33,240 bases of DNA from Micropruina sp. (GTDB lineage: Bacteria; Actinomycetota; Actinomycetes; Propionibacteriales; Propionibacteriaceae), in the NCBI RefSeq assembly GCF_027492755.1, contig NZ_JAPUED010000178.1, positions 11,421 through 44,660 on the forward strand. Direction: 5' to 3'. Positions 8,115 to 16,399 of the stretch are shown in pieces. A program made the position numbers and the translations under genes. Under the pieces are notes generated by a model. It was not told the DNA's origin and ran no database searches. It saw only the letters and a list, made by a program, of their open reading frames with translations. Position 1 is the stretch's first letter. The number at the start of each line of letters is the position of its first letter.

Positions 8115-9083
8115 ATGCTGCCGTTGTCCGGACCAGGGTTCTCCCTGTTCGAACAGAACATCCCGCTCGCCATCGCGATCGTGGTCTGCTCGTCGGTCGC
8201 CTATGCGGGCGGCTCCACCTTGCAGCACGTCGCTGTCGGACGGCTGGTCGATCCCGACGCCGACAACCGGGCGATGGGGTTGCGGCAGCTGTGGCGGTTG
8301 ATCCGCACACCGCTGTGGCTGCTGGGCCTGTTCACCATCTTCGTCGGCGCGTCGGCGCACATCGTGGCGCTGATGATGGCGCCGGTCACCGTGGTGCAGC
8401 CCGTGGGCATCCTCGCCGTTCCGTGGGCCGTGCTGATGTCGGCCCGCATCCACCGGCACACCATCACCCGGGCGATGTGGCTGGCGGTCTCGATGACCGT
8501 CGCGGGCATCGTGGTGTTCACCCTGCTGGCGGCCTCCGCGGCGTCCGAACACACCGTGCTCGACCCGGTCGCGATCGCCATCGGCTGCACGGTGATCTGC
8601 CTGGCCGGCACCTCGCTCGGCCTGCTCGGCTGGAAGGGCCCGGTGCAGCTGCGCTGCCTGATGTGGGCCTCCGGCGGCTCGTTCTTCTACGGGCTTTCCG
8701 CCGGCATGGTGAAGGCCACCTCCGAGGTGATCAAGCACGACGGCTTCCACGGCATGCCGATCTTCTGGGTGGTCGCTCCCTTCCTGGTGCTGTCCTACGG
8801 CATCGGTGGTTTCATGGTGCAGCAGGCCCTGGCCAACGGCCCGGCCGAGATCACCGTGGGTTCGATGACCACCACCGACCCGATCGTCGCGGTCACCTTC
8901 GGCCTGGTGGTGCTCGGCGAGGGCGTCCGGATCACGGCGTTGACCGGTGTGGGCATGGCGCTCGCCGGCATCTTCGCGGTGTGGGGCGTGGTGCTGCTCT
9001 CCCGTTACCATCCGGATGCGATCAAGCCCGAATCGGCGACACCGCCGGAGGCGCCGCGGGTGGCCGCTCAGCAGAACTCCTGA
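8115..9083 (+). CDS. DMT-superfamily (NIPA/EamA-like) membrane transporter
   Basis: The 322-residue protein is almost entirely hydrophobic, with about nine or ten predicted membrane helices. Blocks such as AYAGGSTLQHVAVGRL, MMAPVTVVQPVGILAVPWAVL and GSMTTTDPIVAVTFGLVVLGEGVRI recall the drug/metabolite transporter superfamily and its magnesium-transporter-like NIPA branch. The Pro/Gly-rich helix pair repeats in each half, as expected from internal duplication. The substrate cannot be assigned. The start is the ATG at 8115; a TAGGCT box at 8082-8087 would give a leader of about 20 nt. An in-frame extension back to 7980 lacks membrane-protein character. A dispersed-repeat copy follows the stop. 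Confidence 0.82.
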   Translation: MLPLSGPGFSLFEQNIPLAIAIVVCSSVAYAGGSTLQHVAVGRLVDPDADNRAMGLRQLWRLIRTPLWLLGLFTIFVGASAHIVALMMAPVTVVQPVGILAVPWAVLMSARIHRHTITRAMWLAVSMTVAGIVVFTLLAASAASEHTVLDPVAIAIGCTVICLAGTSLGLLGWKGPVQLRCLMWASGGSFFYGLSAGMVKATSEVIKHDGFHGMPIFWVVAPFLVLSYGIGGFMVQQALANGPAEITVGSMTTTDPIVAVTFGLVVLGEGVRITALTGVGMALAGIFAVWGVVLLSRYHPDAIKPESATPPEAPRVAAQQNS

Positions 9084-9088
9084 ATGCC

Positions 9089-9112
9089 CCGCTGGTTGAG
9101 CTTGTCGAAACC
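9089..9112 (+). repeat. dispersed repeat copy
   Basis: CCGCTGGTTGAGCTTGTCGA followed by AACC lies just after the transporter stop codon. It is close to the family consensus also found at 20383-20406. Confidence 0.85.
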
Positions 9113-9159
9113 TCTCGCTTCCCGCTGGAGCCTTCGCTCGGCTCAGCCGTCCGCCGCGT

Positions 9160-9948
9160 TCAGCCCTTCACCGGGAGCGCCGACATCTGGCGACCTGTTC
9201 CGGTGGCCAGGATGATCGTGGCGTCGGCCCTGCTCATCGGGAAGAACACGTAGCCGGTGACGGGTTCGCTGTTGTAGACGATGCCCTTGCGGATGTCGGG
9301 CGAGCGGGGACTGCTGGTGGGGGACACCACCTCGGTCGACGCGTTGGAGAACGCCAGGAACGTGAAGCTGATGCTGCCGCCGTCGGAGTACAGCCTCAGC
9401 TGCAGTTGCAGACCCTCATCGGTCCATGACGAGTCGAGGATCTCCCAGCGGCCCTTCTGGCGCTCGTCGGGAGTGTTGAACGGCTGACCCGGACCGGCTG
9501 CGACCGTGCCGCTCGGGCTGGGGCTCGCGCTCGGCGCACCCTCGGGCCGGGACCGGACGTAGATGCCGCCGCCGATGACCAGCACCAGGGTGATCAGGGC
9601 GGCGAGGGTGACCAGTAGCGGCGTGCGATTGGGGGGCGGCGTGAACTGGTCGATCGACACGTGCGCCGGGGGTTGTGCTCCCAACGCCTGTCGAGGGTCG
9701 AAGCCGGGCGTCTGGCCGGGTTGCCCGGAGCCGGGCTGTGGCTGCTGCCCGTAGGACGCCTGGTACGGCGGAGTCCCTGGGACGACCTGGCCGGGGCCGC
9801 CGGGATACGACGGGCCGCCGGGATTACCGGCGGACGGCGAGGTTCCCTGGCCCAGTGGCGGCCAAGGCTGCGTGCCCCAGGGCGGAGGAGTTCCGGGGCC
9901 TTGGGGCGGCGGCGAGCCGGGCCAGCCGTTGCCGGGTGCGTTGGTCAT
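9160..9948 (-). CDS. proline-rich single-pass membrane protein, function unknown
   Basis: The 262-residue product has a Gly/Pro/Gln-rich cytoplasmic N-terminus (1-108), one membrane helix (about 110-130, LLVTLAALITLVLVIGGGIY), a short Ser/Pro linker, and an extracytoplasmic domain of about 110 residues. The latter includes PDERQKGRWEILDSSWTDEGLQLQLRLYSDGGSISFTFLAFSN, which looks like a beta-rich DUF4352-type fold, though this is a weak impression. Proteins of this shape are common in actinobacterial envelopes, and their roles are mostly unknown. I use the ATG at 9948; a GTG at 9954 is in frame. TAGCCT (9962-9957) ends 8 nt before the ATG, supporting a leaderless start. Confidence 0.75.
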   Translation of the reverse strand: MTNAPGNGWPGSPPPQGPGTPPPWGTQPWPPLGQGTSPSAGNPGGPSYPGGPGQVVPGTPPYQASYGQQPQPGSGQPGQTPGFDPRQALGAQPPAHVSIDQFTPPPNRTPLLVTLAALITLVLVIGGGIYVRSRPEGAPSASPSPSGTVAAGPGQPFNTPDERQKGRWEILDSSWTDEGLQLQLRLYSDGGSISFTFLAFSNASTEVVSPTSSPRSPDIRKGIVYNSEPVTGYVFFPMSRADATIILATGTGRQMSALPVKG

Positions 9949-9956
9949 CGTCACTC

Positions 9957-9962
9957 AGGCTA
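9957..9962 (-). promoter_or_regulatory. -10 box of the proline-rich membrane protein gene
   Basis: TAGCCT on the minus strand ends 8 nt before the ATG at 9948. Transcription would start at or next to the start codon. It is divergent from the DUF4192 promoter. Confidence 0.45.
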
Positions 9963-9973
9963 CCCGCCCGGGG

Positions 9974-10012
9974 TTTTCCACAGCACCGCGTCCGGGCTCG
10001 AACATTTTGACC
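9974..10012 (+). promoter_or_regulatory. DUF4192 promoter region: DnaA-box-like site and TTGACC
   Basis: TTTTCCACAG (9974-9983) differs by one base from a DnaA-box core (TTATCCACA), and TTGACC lies at 10007-10012. Exactly 31 nt separate TTGACC from the ATG at 10044. The comEA promoter has the same TTGACC-N31-ATG spacing and a TTATCCACAG upstream. The shared arrangement suggests common regulation; what binds is unknown. Confidence 0.45.
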
Positions 10013-10043
10013 ACTTTCGCGCTGTGCGGGCGTCACTGAGGGC

Positions 10044-11024
10044 ATGACTTCAGATACTTCCGTTCCGATCGCCCGGGTCCGTGACCTACCCGACCTGTTG
10101 GGGGTCATTCCGCACCTGCTCGGCTTCCATCCCGAGGAGTCGATGGTGCTCGTCGTCCAGGACGAGGGCCAGATCGAGCTGACCGCACGCGCCGACCTGG
10201 ATGACCTGAGGGGTGCCGGGCACCTCGAACTGCTGATCGACCGGATGCTGTTGCGGTGGCCGTCCGGCGCGATCTGGCTGGTCGCCTACACCGCCCGCGA
10301 GAGGCAGGGCTGGCGCATGCTGCGCAGGGGACGTGCGCATCTGGGCGACGCCTTGGCCGGCGATCCGATCTGCGTCTCCGGGCACCGCTACCGGGTCGGC
10401 AGCGCCCATGGTCCGATCTACCGGCACGATCCCCGGGCTGCTCCGACCGCGGCCTCGGCGACCCTGCACGGCCTGCAGGCGCGGCCCAGCCGCTCGACGC
10501 TCACCCAGTTGGTGCGTGCCGATCCGCACGACTGGAGGGCAGCCGAGGATGCCTGGGTGCGGGGGTTGGGCCGTGCCCTCGACCTCGAGGGGGACGACCG
10601 TCCCGACGAACTGATGCGCGCCCTCGCCGAGGCGCTGCGGGCACCCGGCCAGGTGACCCGCGACGACCTGGCCTGGCTGGGCCTGCTGATCAACGACCCG
10701 CTGGCCCGCGACCGGGTGGTGCTGTCGCTGGAACAGCCTGCGGCAGAGGCCTGGGTGGAGCTCTGGTCGCGCGTGGTGCGCGCCTGTCCGCCAGGCACCC
10801 AGGATCAGCCGTTGGCGATCCTGGCGCTGGCGGCCTGGGTCAACGGCGATGGGGCATTGCAGTCGGTGTGCCTGGAGGAGATGGATCTGCTCGGCATTGC
10901 TCCCGGCCTGAAGCAGATGCTTGAGGGTTTGAACGAGGCGGTGGTGCCGCCCAGCGAATGGGCCGACCTCCGCGAGCGGCTGCGTGCCCTGCTCGAGGAG
11001 GACATCCAGGAGGCCGCTGGGTGA
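10044..11024 (+). CDS. DUF4192 domain-containing protein
   Basis: The 326-residue protein matches the actinobacterial DUF4192 family. It opens with the signature RVRDLPDLLGVIPHLLGFHPEESMVLVVQ and continues through ELLIDRMLLRWPSGAIWLVAYT to a helical C-terminal half (DQPLAILALAAWVNGDGALQSVCLEEM). There is no signal peptide or membrane helix, so it is cytoplasmic. The function of the family is not established. The gene stands alone, divergent from the proline-rich membrane gene and convergent with the VIT-family gene. Its promoter resembles that of comEA in spacing and sequence near the start, the best available hint to its role. Confidence 0.88.
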   Translation: MTSDTSVPIARVRDLPDLLGVIPHLLGFHPEESMVLVVQDEGQIELTARADLDDLRGAGHLELLIDRMLLRWPSGAIWLVAYTARERQGWRMLRRGRAHLGDALAGDPICVSGHRYRVGSAHGPIYRHDPRAAPTAASATLHGLQARPSRSTLTQLVRADPHDWRAAEDAWVRGLGRALDLEGDDRPDELMRALAEALRAPGQVTRDDLAWLGLLINDPLARDRVVLSLEQPAAEAWVELWSRVVRACPPGTQDQPLAILALAAWVNGDGALQSVCLEEMDLLGIAPGLKQMLEGLNEAVVPPSEWADLRERLRALLEEDIQEAAG

Positions 11025-11060
11025 TGCGGTCATGCCGGCGCCTCGACCTGCGGCGCTTCG

Positions 11061-11085
11061 TCATCCCGGCGAACGCCGGGATCTC
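11061..11085. repeat. second dispersed repeat type, hairpin between convergent genes
   Basis: TCATCCCGGCGAACGCCGGG continuing to ATCTC contains 9-bp perfect arms (ATCCCGGCG 11063-11071, CGCCGGGAT 11074-11082). It sits in the 60-nt gap between convergent DUF4192 and VIT genes and touches the stop codon of the latter, so it can terminate either transcript. A related copy is at 33181-33206. Confidence 0.75.
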
Positions 11086-11789
11086 TAGAACAGCCCACCC
11101 ACCAGGCTGCCAGCCAGGTAGGTGAGGCCCATGGACAGGCTGCCCACCACCACGTTGCGCACCACCGGGCGCAACGGACGTGCGCCGCTCAGCCGGGCGC
11201 TGGTGTATCCGGTGATGGCGAGGGCGGCTAGGACGGCGGCGATGGTGATTCCCAGGCGCACCTCGATCGGTGACAACGCGATGCCGAGCAGTGGGATCAG
11301 AGCGCCCAGGATGAACGCGGTCATCGACGCGATGGCGGCCTGCCATGGGTTCGTCTGTTCTTCGGCGTCGATGCCCAGCAGGTCGCGCGCGTGCGCCGGC
11401 AACCCGTCATGATCGGCCAGTTCGCCCGCCACCTGGCGGGCCAGTCGCTCCGACAGGCCGCTGTCGACATAGTGGGCGGTCAACTCGTCGAGCCGGGCAT
11501 GCGGGTCACTGTGGAGCTCATCCCGCAACTCTGCCAATGCCGCCTTCTCGGTGTCGCGCTGGGTGCTGACCGAGACGTACTCGCCGCCACCCATCGACAA
11601 TGCGCCGGCAACCAGGCCGGCAACGCCGGCCACGAACACGGCGAACGAGTCGCTGGTTGCGCCGGCCACCCCGAACACGATGCTGGCCGTGGACACGATG
11701 CCGTCGTTGGCCCCGAGCACTCCGGCGCGCAACCAGTTGAGCCGCGACGCCAACTCGACGTCGGGCCGACTGGCCGCAGCGGTGCTCAT
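11085..11789 (-). CDS. VIT-family (CCC1-like) iron/manganese transporter
   Basis: The 234-residue protein belongs to the VIT1/CCC1 family. Its first helix carries the hallmark NWLRAGVLGANDGIVSTASIVFGVAGA. LVAGALSMGGGEYVSVSTQRDTE follows, then a cytoplasmic helical segment with conserved acidic residues (LRDELHSDPHARLDELTAHYVDSGLSE). Three C-terminal helices include NPWQAAIASMTAFILGALIPLL. Members move Fe2+ or Mn2+ out of the cytosol; in bacteria this is usually export or detoxification. Start at the ATG at 11789, with CACAGT as a possible -10 ending 6 nt upstream. It diverges from comEA, with about 167 nt between starts. Confidence 0.92.
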   Translation of the reverse strand: MSTAAASRPDVELASRLNWLRAGVLGANDGIVSTASIVFGVAGATSDSFAVFVAGVAGLVAGALSMGGGEYVSVSTQRDTEKAALAELRDELHSDPHARLDELTAHYVDSGLSERLARQVAGELADHDGLPAHARDLLGIDAEEQTNPWQAAIASMTAFILGALIPLLGIALSPIEVRLGITIAAVLAALAITGYTSARLSGARPLRPVVRNVVVGSLSMGLTYLAGSLVGGLF

Positions 11790-11896
11790 GCGCCCACTGT
11801 GACGCGGGTGACCGGCCTCCGACAAGCAAGGAAAGGCTTGCCTTTGTTCGCCCGGCAGGCTGCTGAGGAGTGCCCGTGGGTGAGCGGGCGTCCGAG

Positions 11897-11950
11897 TTAT
11901 CCACAGAGCCCGAACCAGTTTGACCGAATCTCTGGGCAGCGGCCCACAGT
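11897..11950 (+). promoter_or_regulatory. comEA promoter region: DnaA box, TTGACC and CACAGT
   Basis: TTATCCACA at 11897-11905 is a perfect DnaA-box sequence. TTGACC occupies 11920-11925 and CACAGT 11945-11950, ending 6 nt before the ATG at 11957. The 19-nt spacer is longer than the usual 16-18, a feature of activator-dependent promoters. The same TTGACC-to-ATG distance recurs before the DUF4192 gene. Confidence 0.5.
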
Positions 11951-11956
11951 GAGGAC

Positions 11957-12817
11957 ATGGTGCGCAGAGATCGATCGGCCGATGACCTCTCCGAGGTGGT
12001 CAGGCGGCGCCTGGAGGCATTGCTCGCCGAGATCCCGCCGCGGCGCGGCGTCGACACCGATGAGATCTCGCCGCCATCGCCGGCAACAGAGCCCGAGCGG
12101 CGGCCCGTCCTGGCTGTACCTGCCGGCGACAATCCCGAACCCGATCCTCCCGTTGCGGCCCGTAGCCGGGCACCGCTGATGGCGTGGGCGCCACGGGTGC
12201 GTCAGTTCGTCGGTGAGCATCTGATCGTCGTGGGCATCGTCGTGCTGAGCGGGGTGCTGTGGGGCGGATACAGCCTGATGCAGGCGCGTTCGGTTCCGGT
12301 GGCGGCGGCCGCCCAGCCTTCGGTAGCGATCAGCGCGGCGTCCCCGACACCCGGCCCGACGGCGACGACACAGCTGCTGGTGCACGTGCTCGGTGAGGTG
12401 CGCCGGCCCGGGGTGGTGAAACTGCCGGAGGGTGCACGAGTGCAGGACGCCCTCGTGGCGGCGGGTGGGCTGACCCGGCGGGCCAGGCCGGGTGATCTCA
12501 ACCTGGCCGCACCGGTCGCCGACGGGGCGCAGCTGATCATCGGTCGTACGGGCAGCCAGGTGCGCGGCGCTGGCGGAGGCGGAGGCGGAGGCGGGAGCGG
12601 CGGTGCGGCCGGCGCTGGCACGACCGGCAAGATCGACCTGAACACCGCGACCGCCGAGCAACTCGACGCCCTGCCCGGGGTGGGCCCGGTCACGGCGCAG
12701 AAGATCCTCGCCTGGCGCGCCGCGCACGGCCGCTTCCGGTCGCCGGCAGAGCTGCAGGAGATCGACGGCATCGGTCCTAAGAGCTACGCGGAGATCGCAC
12801 CCCATGTCCGAGTCTGA
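11957..12817 (+). CDS. comEA: competence protein ComEA (SLBB and helix-hairpin-helix)
   Basis: The 286-residue product is a membrane-anchored DNA receptor for transformation. It has a cytoplasmic N-terminus (1-87), one membrane helix (about 88-107), and an SLBB/ubiquitin-like domain (139-196, LLVHVLGEVRRPGVVKLPEG...AGGLT). A glycine-rich linker (204-219) leads to tandem helix-hairpin-helix motifs (225-283: IDLNTATAEQLDALPGVGPVTAQKILAWR and ELQEIDGIGPKSYAEI). These motifs bind double-stranded DNA non-specifically outside the membrane and hand it to ComEC. It overlaps comEC by 14 nt, implying translational coupling. The promoter is unusual (see the shared-promoter finding). The N-terminal cytoplasmic extension of nearly 90 residues is longer than in the Bacillus protein but common in Actinobacteria. 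Confidence 0.95.
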   Translation: MVRRDRSADDLSEVVRRRLEALLAEIPPRRGVDTDEISPPSPATEPERRPVLAVPAGDNPEPDPPVAARSRAPLMAWAPRVRQFVGEHLIVVGIVVLSGVLWGGYSLMQARSVPVAAAAQPSVAISAASPTPGPTATTQLLVHVLGEVRRPGVVKLPEGARVQDALVAAGGLTRRARPGDLNLAAPVADGAQLIIGRTGSQVRGAGGGGGGGGSGGAAGAGTTGKIDLNTATAEQLDALPGVGPVTAQKILAWRAAHGRFRSPAELQEIDGIGPKSYAEIAPHVRV

Positions 12818-15137
12818 GCCGCCCACCCCGCCGGCTCCGGTCGACTTCCGTCTGGTACCCGTTGCGGTTGCCGCCTGGGTGGGCATGTGGATCGCGACCG
12901 CCGGGGACACCGGCTGGCTCACCCTGGGTGCGGTGGCCGGCGGTGCCTGCGCAGCACTGTCGTGGCGCAGACGCTCATGGGCGCTCGCCGCGATCGCCCT
13001 GGTCGTGCTGGCCTGCATGCTGATCGGATGGGCGCGATGGTGGTCGCGCGGACACGACCCGCTGACCCGGCTCGCGCAGGAGCAGGCGGTCGGTGTGGCC
13101 GAGTTGACGGTGGCCGGCACAGCACGGGTCGGCGAGCGACAGGGCGTCCGTCCGCCGTGGTGGTCGAGCAGCGCTCGGCTGGAGAGCATCGAGATGCGCG
13201 GTGAACGACTGCGCAGCGCCGCGATGGTCCGGGTGAGTGCCAGCGGCGGTGCGATGACGTCGTGGGCGGCCCTCGCCCCGGGAACCCGGGTGCGGGCCAC
13301 CGTCCGGCTGGCTGAGGCCGAGCCCGGTGAGGCGGTATCGGTCATGGTGCGGGCCCGGGAACCACCGGTCGTCGTGACACCGCCGGCGCCGCTCGACGCC
13401 GCGATCGAGCGGGTCCGAGCCGGACTGCGAGCCAGTGCCGCCCACCTCGACCCGGAGCCACGCGCCCTGGTGCCGGCCCTGGTCGTCGGCGACACCTCGG
13501 CGATGCCGAGCGGATTGGTCGACCGGTTCAAGATCACTGGATTGACCCATCTGACCGCAGTTTCGGGCGCCAACCTGACGCTGCTGTTGGCCTTCCTGGG
13601 AACGGTGGCCCGCAGTTGCGGAGTGACCGGCTGGTGGCTGCGAGGGCTGCTCGGTGTGGGTGTGGTGGGCTTCGTTTTGTTGTGCCATTCCGAGCCGAGC
13701 GTGGTGCGGGCCGCGGCCATGGGTCTGGTCGGGCTGGTGGCGCTGGGGGCCGGTGGCAGGGGCGGTCAGGCTGTCCGGGCGCTGTGCGTGGCCGTAGTGG
13801 TGATCGTCTTCGTCGACCCGGGGATGGCCCGGTCGGCGGGATTCGCATTGTCGGTGCTGGCCAGCGCGGGGATCGTGGCATGGTCACGACCGTGGACCGA
13901 TGCGCTGGCCCGCTGGCTGCCGCGTCCGCTCGCCGAGGGGCTGGCGACGCCGCTGGCCGCTCAGCTCGCCACGCAGCCGCTGGTGACCCTACTGTCGGGC
14001 CAGATCAGCCTTGCGGGTCTGATCGCGAACCTGGCGGCCGGCCCGTTGGTCGGTCCTGCGACCGTGTTGGGATTCCTTGCCGCAGCGGTCGCGGTGCCGC
14101 TGCTGCCGGTCGCCGCCGTCTGCGCGACAGGTGCCGGATGGTGTGCTCAGGGTTTGTGTTGGATCGCTCGGCTGGGGGAGTTGTTCCCGGCAGCGGCGGT
14201 CGCCTGGCCGGCCGATGCGGTCGGGGTCACGCTGGTGCTCGGCGGTTGTGTCGGCTTGGTGCTGGTGATGCCCCGGTTGTTGCGCAGCAGGGTGTGGGCG
14301 AGCGCTGCCGGTCTGCTGCTGATGCTCGCGTTGCTCCGGCCGCCGAGTCCACCCGGCTGGCCGCCGCCGGAATGGTCGGTGGTGTTCTGCGATGTGGGTC
14401 AGGGTGATGCCACCCTGCTGCGAGTCGGTCCGCGGGCCGCGGCGCTGGTCGATACCGGGCCCGACCCGGCGAAGTTGCGCAGCTGCATCGACGGGCTGGG
14501 TGTCGAGATGGTGCCGTTGGTGGTTCTCACTCACTTCCACGCCGACCACATCACCGGCGCCGCGGTAGCCGTCGAGGGGAATCGGACGGAGGCCGTGGCG
14601 GTGTCCGCGGCGACCACCCCCGCGTCCGGCTTCGACCTGGTGAGGACAGCGGCCGGTGGCGTTGGGCTGACCATTCTGAGGCCGGGTGACGTCGTTCGGG
14701 CGGGCGCCGTGAGCCTGGAGGTGCTGGCGGTGCGGGCGTCTCCCTTCGCGACCGGCAGCAACGAGGGCGAATCGGCTGCCGAGAACGATGGCTCACTGGT
14801 GCTGCGGGCCTCGGTCGGCGGCCTGCGGGTGCTGCTGGCGGGCGACGTCCAGGAGGACGGGCAGCGCAACGCACTCACTGCGGGAGCGGACCTCACCGCC
14901 GACGTGATGCTGGTGCCGCACCACGGTTCCGGTCACCAGTCGCCCGAGTTCCTGGCCGCCAGCAAAGCCACGGTGGCGGTGTTCAGCGTCGGCGCCGACA
15001 ACGACTACGGACATCCGGCGGTGCGCACCCAGCGTGCCGTCCAGAGTCTCGGTATGCGGGTCGCTCGGACCGATCAGCAGGGAGCCGTGGCGATCAGCCG
15101 GGTGGACGGCTCGCTGCTGATCACCACCCAGCGGTGA
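12804..15137 (+). CDS. comEC: ComEC/Rec2 DNA-uptake channel
   Basis: The 777-residue membrane protein transports single-stranded DNA into the cytoplasm. It opens with three short hydrophobic helices and an OB-like extracytoplasmic region (about 85-200). The competence domain follows (about 215-510, with GDTSAMPSGLVDRFKITGLTHLTAVSGANLTLLLAFLG and QLATQPLVTLLSGQISLAGLIANLAAGPLVGP). The C-terminal metallo-beta-lactamase domain begins near residue 517 (VVFCDVGQGDATLLRVG) and has the metal motif THFHADHITG plus LVPHHGSGHQSP, so the nuclease-like active site appears intact. It starts inside comEA (14-nt overlap). holA follows after 46 nt. With comEA it indicates capacity for natural transformation, although pilus genes and dprA are not in the window. 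Confidence 0.95.
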   Translation: MSESEPPTPPAPVDFRLVPVAVAAWVGMWIATAGDTGWLTLGAVAGGACAALSWRRRSWALAAIALVVLACMLIGWARWWSRGHDPLTRLAQEQAVGVAELTVAGTARVGERQGVRPPWWSSSARLESIEMRGERLRSAAMVRVSASGGAMTSWAALAPGTRVRATVRLAEAEPGEAVSVMVRAREPPVVVTPPAPLDAAIERVRAGLRASAAHLDPEPRALVPALVVGDTSAMPSGLVDRFKITGLTHLTAVSGANLTLLLAFLGTVARSCGVTGWWLRGLLGVGVVGFVLLCHSEPSVVRAAAMGLVGLVALGAGGRGGQAVRALCVAVVVIVFVDPGMARSAGFALSVLASAGIVAWSRPWTDALARWLPRPLAEGLATPLAAQLATQPLVTLLSGQISLAGLIANLAAGPLVGPATVLGFLAAAVAVPLLPVAAVCATGAGWCAQGLCWIARLGELFPAAAVAWPADAVGVTLVLGGCVGLVLVMPRLLRSRVWASAAGLLLMLALLRPPSPPGWPPPEWSVVFCDVGQGDATLLRVGPRAAALVDTGPDPAKLRSCIDGLGVEMVPLVVLTHFHADHITGAAVAVEGNRTEAVAVSAATTPASGFDLVRTAAGGVGLTILRPGDVVRAGAVSLEVLAVRASPFATGSNEGESAAENDGSLVLRASVGGLRVLLAGDVQEDGQRNALTAGADLTADVMLVPHHGSGHQSPEFLAASKATVAVFSVGADNDYGHPAVRTQRAVQSLGMRVARTDQQGAVAISRVDGSLLITTQR

Positions 15138-15183
15138 GCGGGCCCGACCGGTTGATGTCGGTGGCGGATGGCATGCTGAGCCC

Positions 15184-16170
15184 ATGACCGCGCCGTTCGC
15201 GACCGTGACGCTGATTCACGGTCCTGAAAGCCTCCTCGCCGAGCGTGCCGTCCAGCAGTTGGTGGGCCAGGCGACCCAGGCTCATCCGGACGCGACCGTC
15301 AGCAGGGTGCCGGCCGGCGGACTGGATCGCGGCGGCCTGGCCGAACTGGCGACCGGGTCGCTGTTCTCGGAGGCCACCGTGGTCGTGGTCGAGCAACTGG
15401 CGGAACTGCCCGCCGACGTGGCGGACGACCTGGTCGCCCTGGCGTCCGACCCCGGTGACGACCTGGCCCTGATCCTCGTCCACGAAGGCGGCGCCAAAGG
15501 CAAAGCGCTGCTCGACCGGCTGCGCAAAGCCAAGGTCACCCAAGTGGACGCACCGGCGGTGAAGGCCTGGGAACTTCCCCAGTTCGTCACAGCAGAAGTG
15601 CGCCGCCAGAACGGCCGGGTCGACCGGCCCACCGCCGAGGCTCTGGTGAGCGCCGTCGGCAGCGACCTGCGCAGTGTGGCCGCCGCAGTCACCCAGCTGC
15701 TCGCCGACACCGAAGGGGTGATCACCCAGGCCGATGTGCAGCGCTACTTCGCCGGCCGGGCGGAGACCACTGGTTTCGCGGTCGCCAATCACTGCCTCGA
15801 CGGCAATCGCGAGGCGGCGCTGGGCAGCCTGCGCTGGGCTCTGGAGACCGGTGTGGCGCCGGTCCTGCTGACCAGCGCTGTCGCCTCGGCGCTGCGCAAC
15901 CTCGGCAAGTACCTCGACGCCCGCGACGAGCGCCTGCGCGACGCCGATCTGGCCCGCCGGGTCGGAGTGCCGCCGTGGAAACTGAAAGACCTGGCCCGTC
16001 AGGCACGCGGCTGGACGGCGTCCGGTATCGCGGCGTCTATCCAGCTCGCCGCCCGCGCCGACGCCGAGGTCAAGGGAGCGGCCGGCGATGCCGGCTTCGC
16101 CCTGGAGATGCTGGTGCTGGGCGTCATCGAGCACCGGGGCCGGGCACGTCAGACGTCGGGCCGGGTCTAG
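15184..16170 (+). CDS. holA: DNA polymerase III subunit delta
   Basis: The 328-residue protein is the clamp-loader delta subunit, which opens the beta sliding clamp during replication. The N-terminal part (VTLIHGPESLLAERAVQQLV, then LFSEATVVVVEQL and DDLALILVHEGGAKGKALLDRL) forms the degenerate AAA+ domain, without a Walker A motif as expected for delta. The middle and C-terminal helical domains include TAEALVSAVGSDLRSVAAAVTQLL, VQRYFAGRAETTGFAVANHCLDGN and GVPPWKLKDLARQARGW. Position directly after comEC and near rpsT is the normal actinobacterial order. Its own promoter is not obvious, so it may be read through from comEC. Confidence 0.95.
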   Translation: MTAPFATVTLIHGPESLLAERAVQQLVGQATQAHPDATVSRVPAGGLDRGGLAELATGSLFSEATVVVVEQLAELPADVADDLVALASDPGDDLALILVHEGGAKGKALLDRLRKAKVTQVDAPAVKAWELPQFVTAEVRRQNGRVDRPTAEALVSAVGSDLRSVAAAVTQLLADTEGVITQADVQRYFAGRAETTGFAVANHCLDGNREAALGSLRWALETGVAPVLLTSAVASALRNLGKYLDARDERLRDADLARRVGVPPWKLKDLARQARGWTASGIAASIQLAARADAEVKGAAGDAGFALEMLVLGVIEHRGRARQTSGRV

Positions 16171-16204
16171 GCGCGCATTCGTCCACCGACTGAATGCCAG
16201 ACCA

Positions 16205-16289
16205 TCCGTCGGTCGAGCTGTCGAGACCCATCCGTCGGTCGAGCTTGCGAGACCTCTCAGGGATGGATCTCGACAAGATCGATCAGCGG
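16205..16289. repeat. dispersed repeat cluster after holA
   Basis: Two direct copies (16205-16229 and 16231-16254, sharing TCCGTCGGTCGAGCT) and one diverged inverted copy (about 16265-16289, ATCTCGACAAGATCGATCAG) fill the start of the gap between convergent holA and the ARB_07466-like gene. The near-identical direct pair suggests a local duplication. Confidence 0.75.
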
Positions 16290-16313
16290 CGGCGGGCAAT
16301 CAGGCAGGGAAAG

Positions 16314-16361
16314 GCGAAGCCCGTCCGGCGGCGGGGGGACGACCGCGCGGACGGGCTTCGC
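16314..16361. terminator. strong hairpin between convergent genes
   Basis: GCGAAGCCCGTCCG (16314-16327) pairs perfectly with CGGACGGGCTTCGC (16348-16361) across a 20-nt loop. It lies between holA and the convergent hydrolase gene ending at 16400, so it probably terminates both. No T-tract follows in either direction, as is common in high-GC Actinobacteria. Confidence 0.65.
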
Positions 16362-16399
16362 GTGCGGGGGAGATTGGCGCGTCCCCCGGTCTTGAGATC

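Noticed and set aside
11897-11905. Chromosomal replication origin because of a perfect DnaA box
   Set aside because: Only one perfect box and one near-match 2 kb away, no AT-rich unwinding region, and no dnaA, dnaN or parAB genes.
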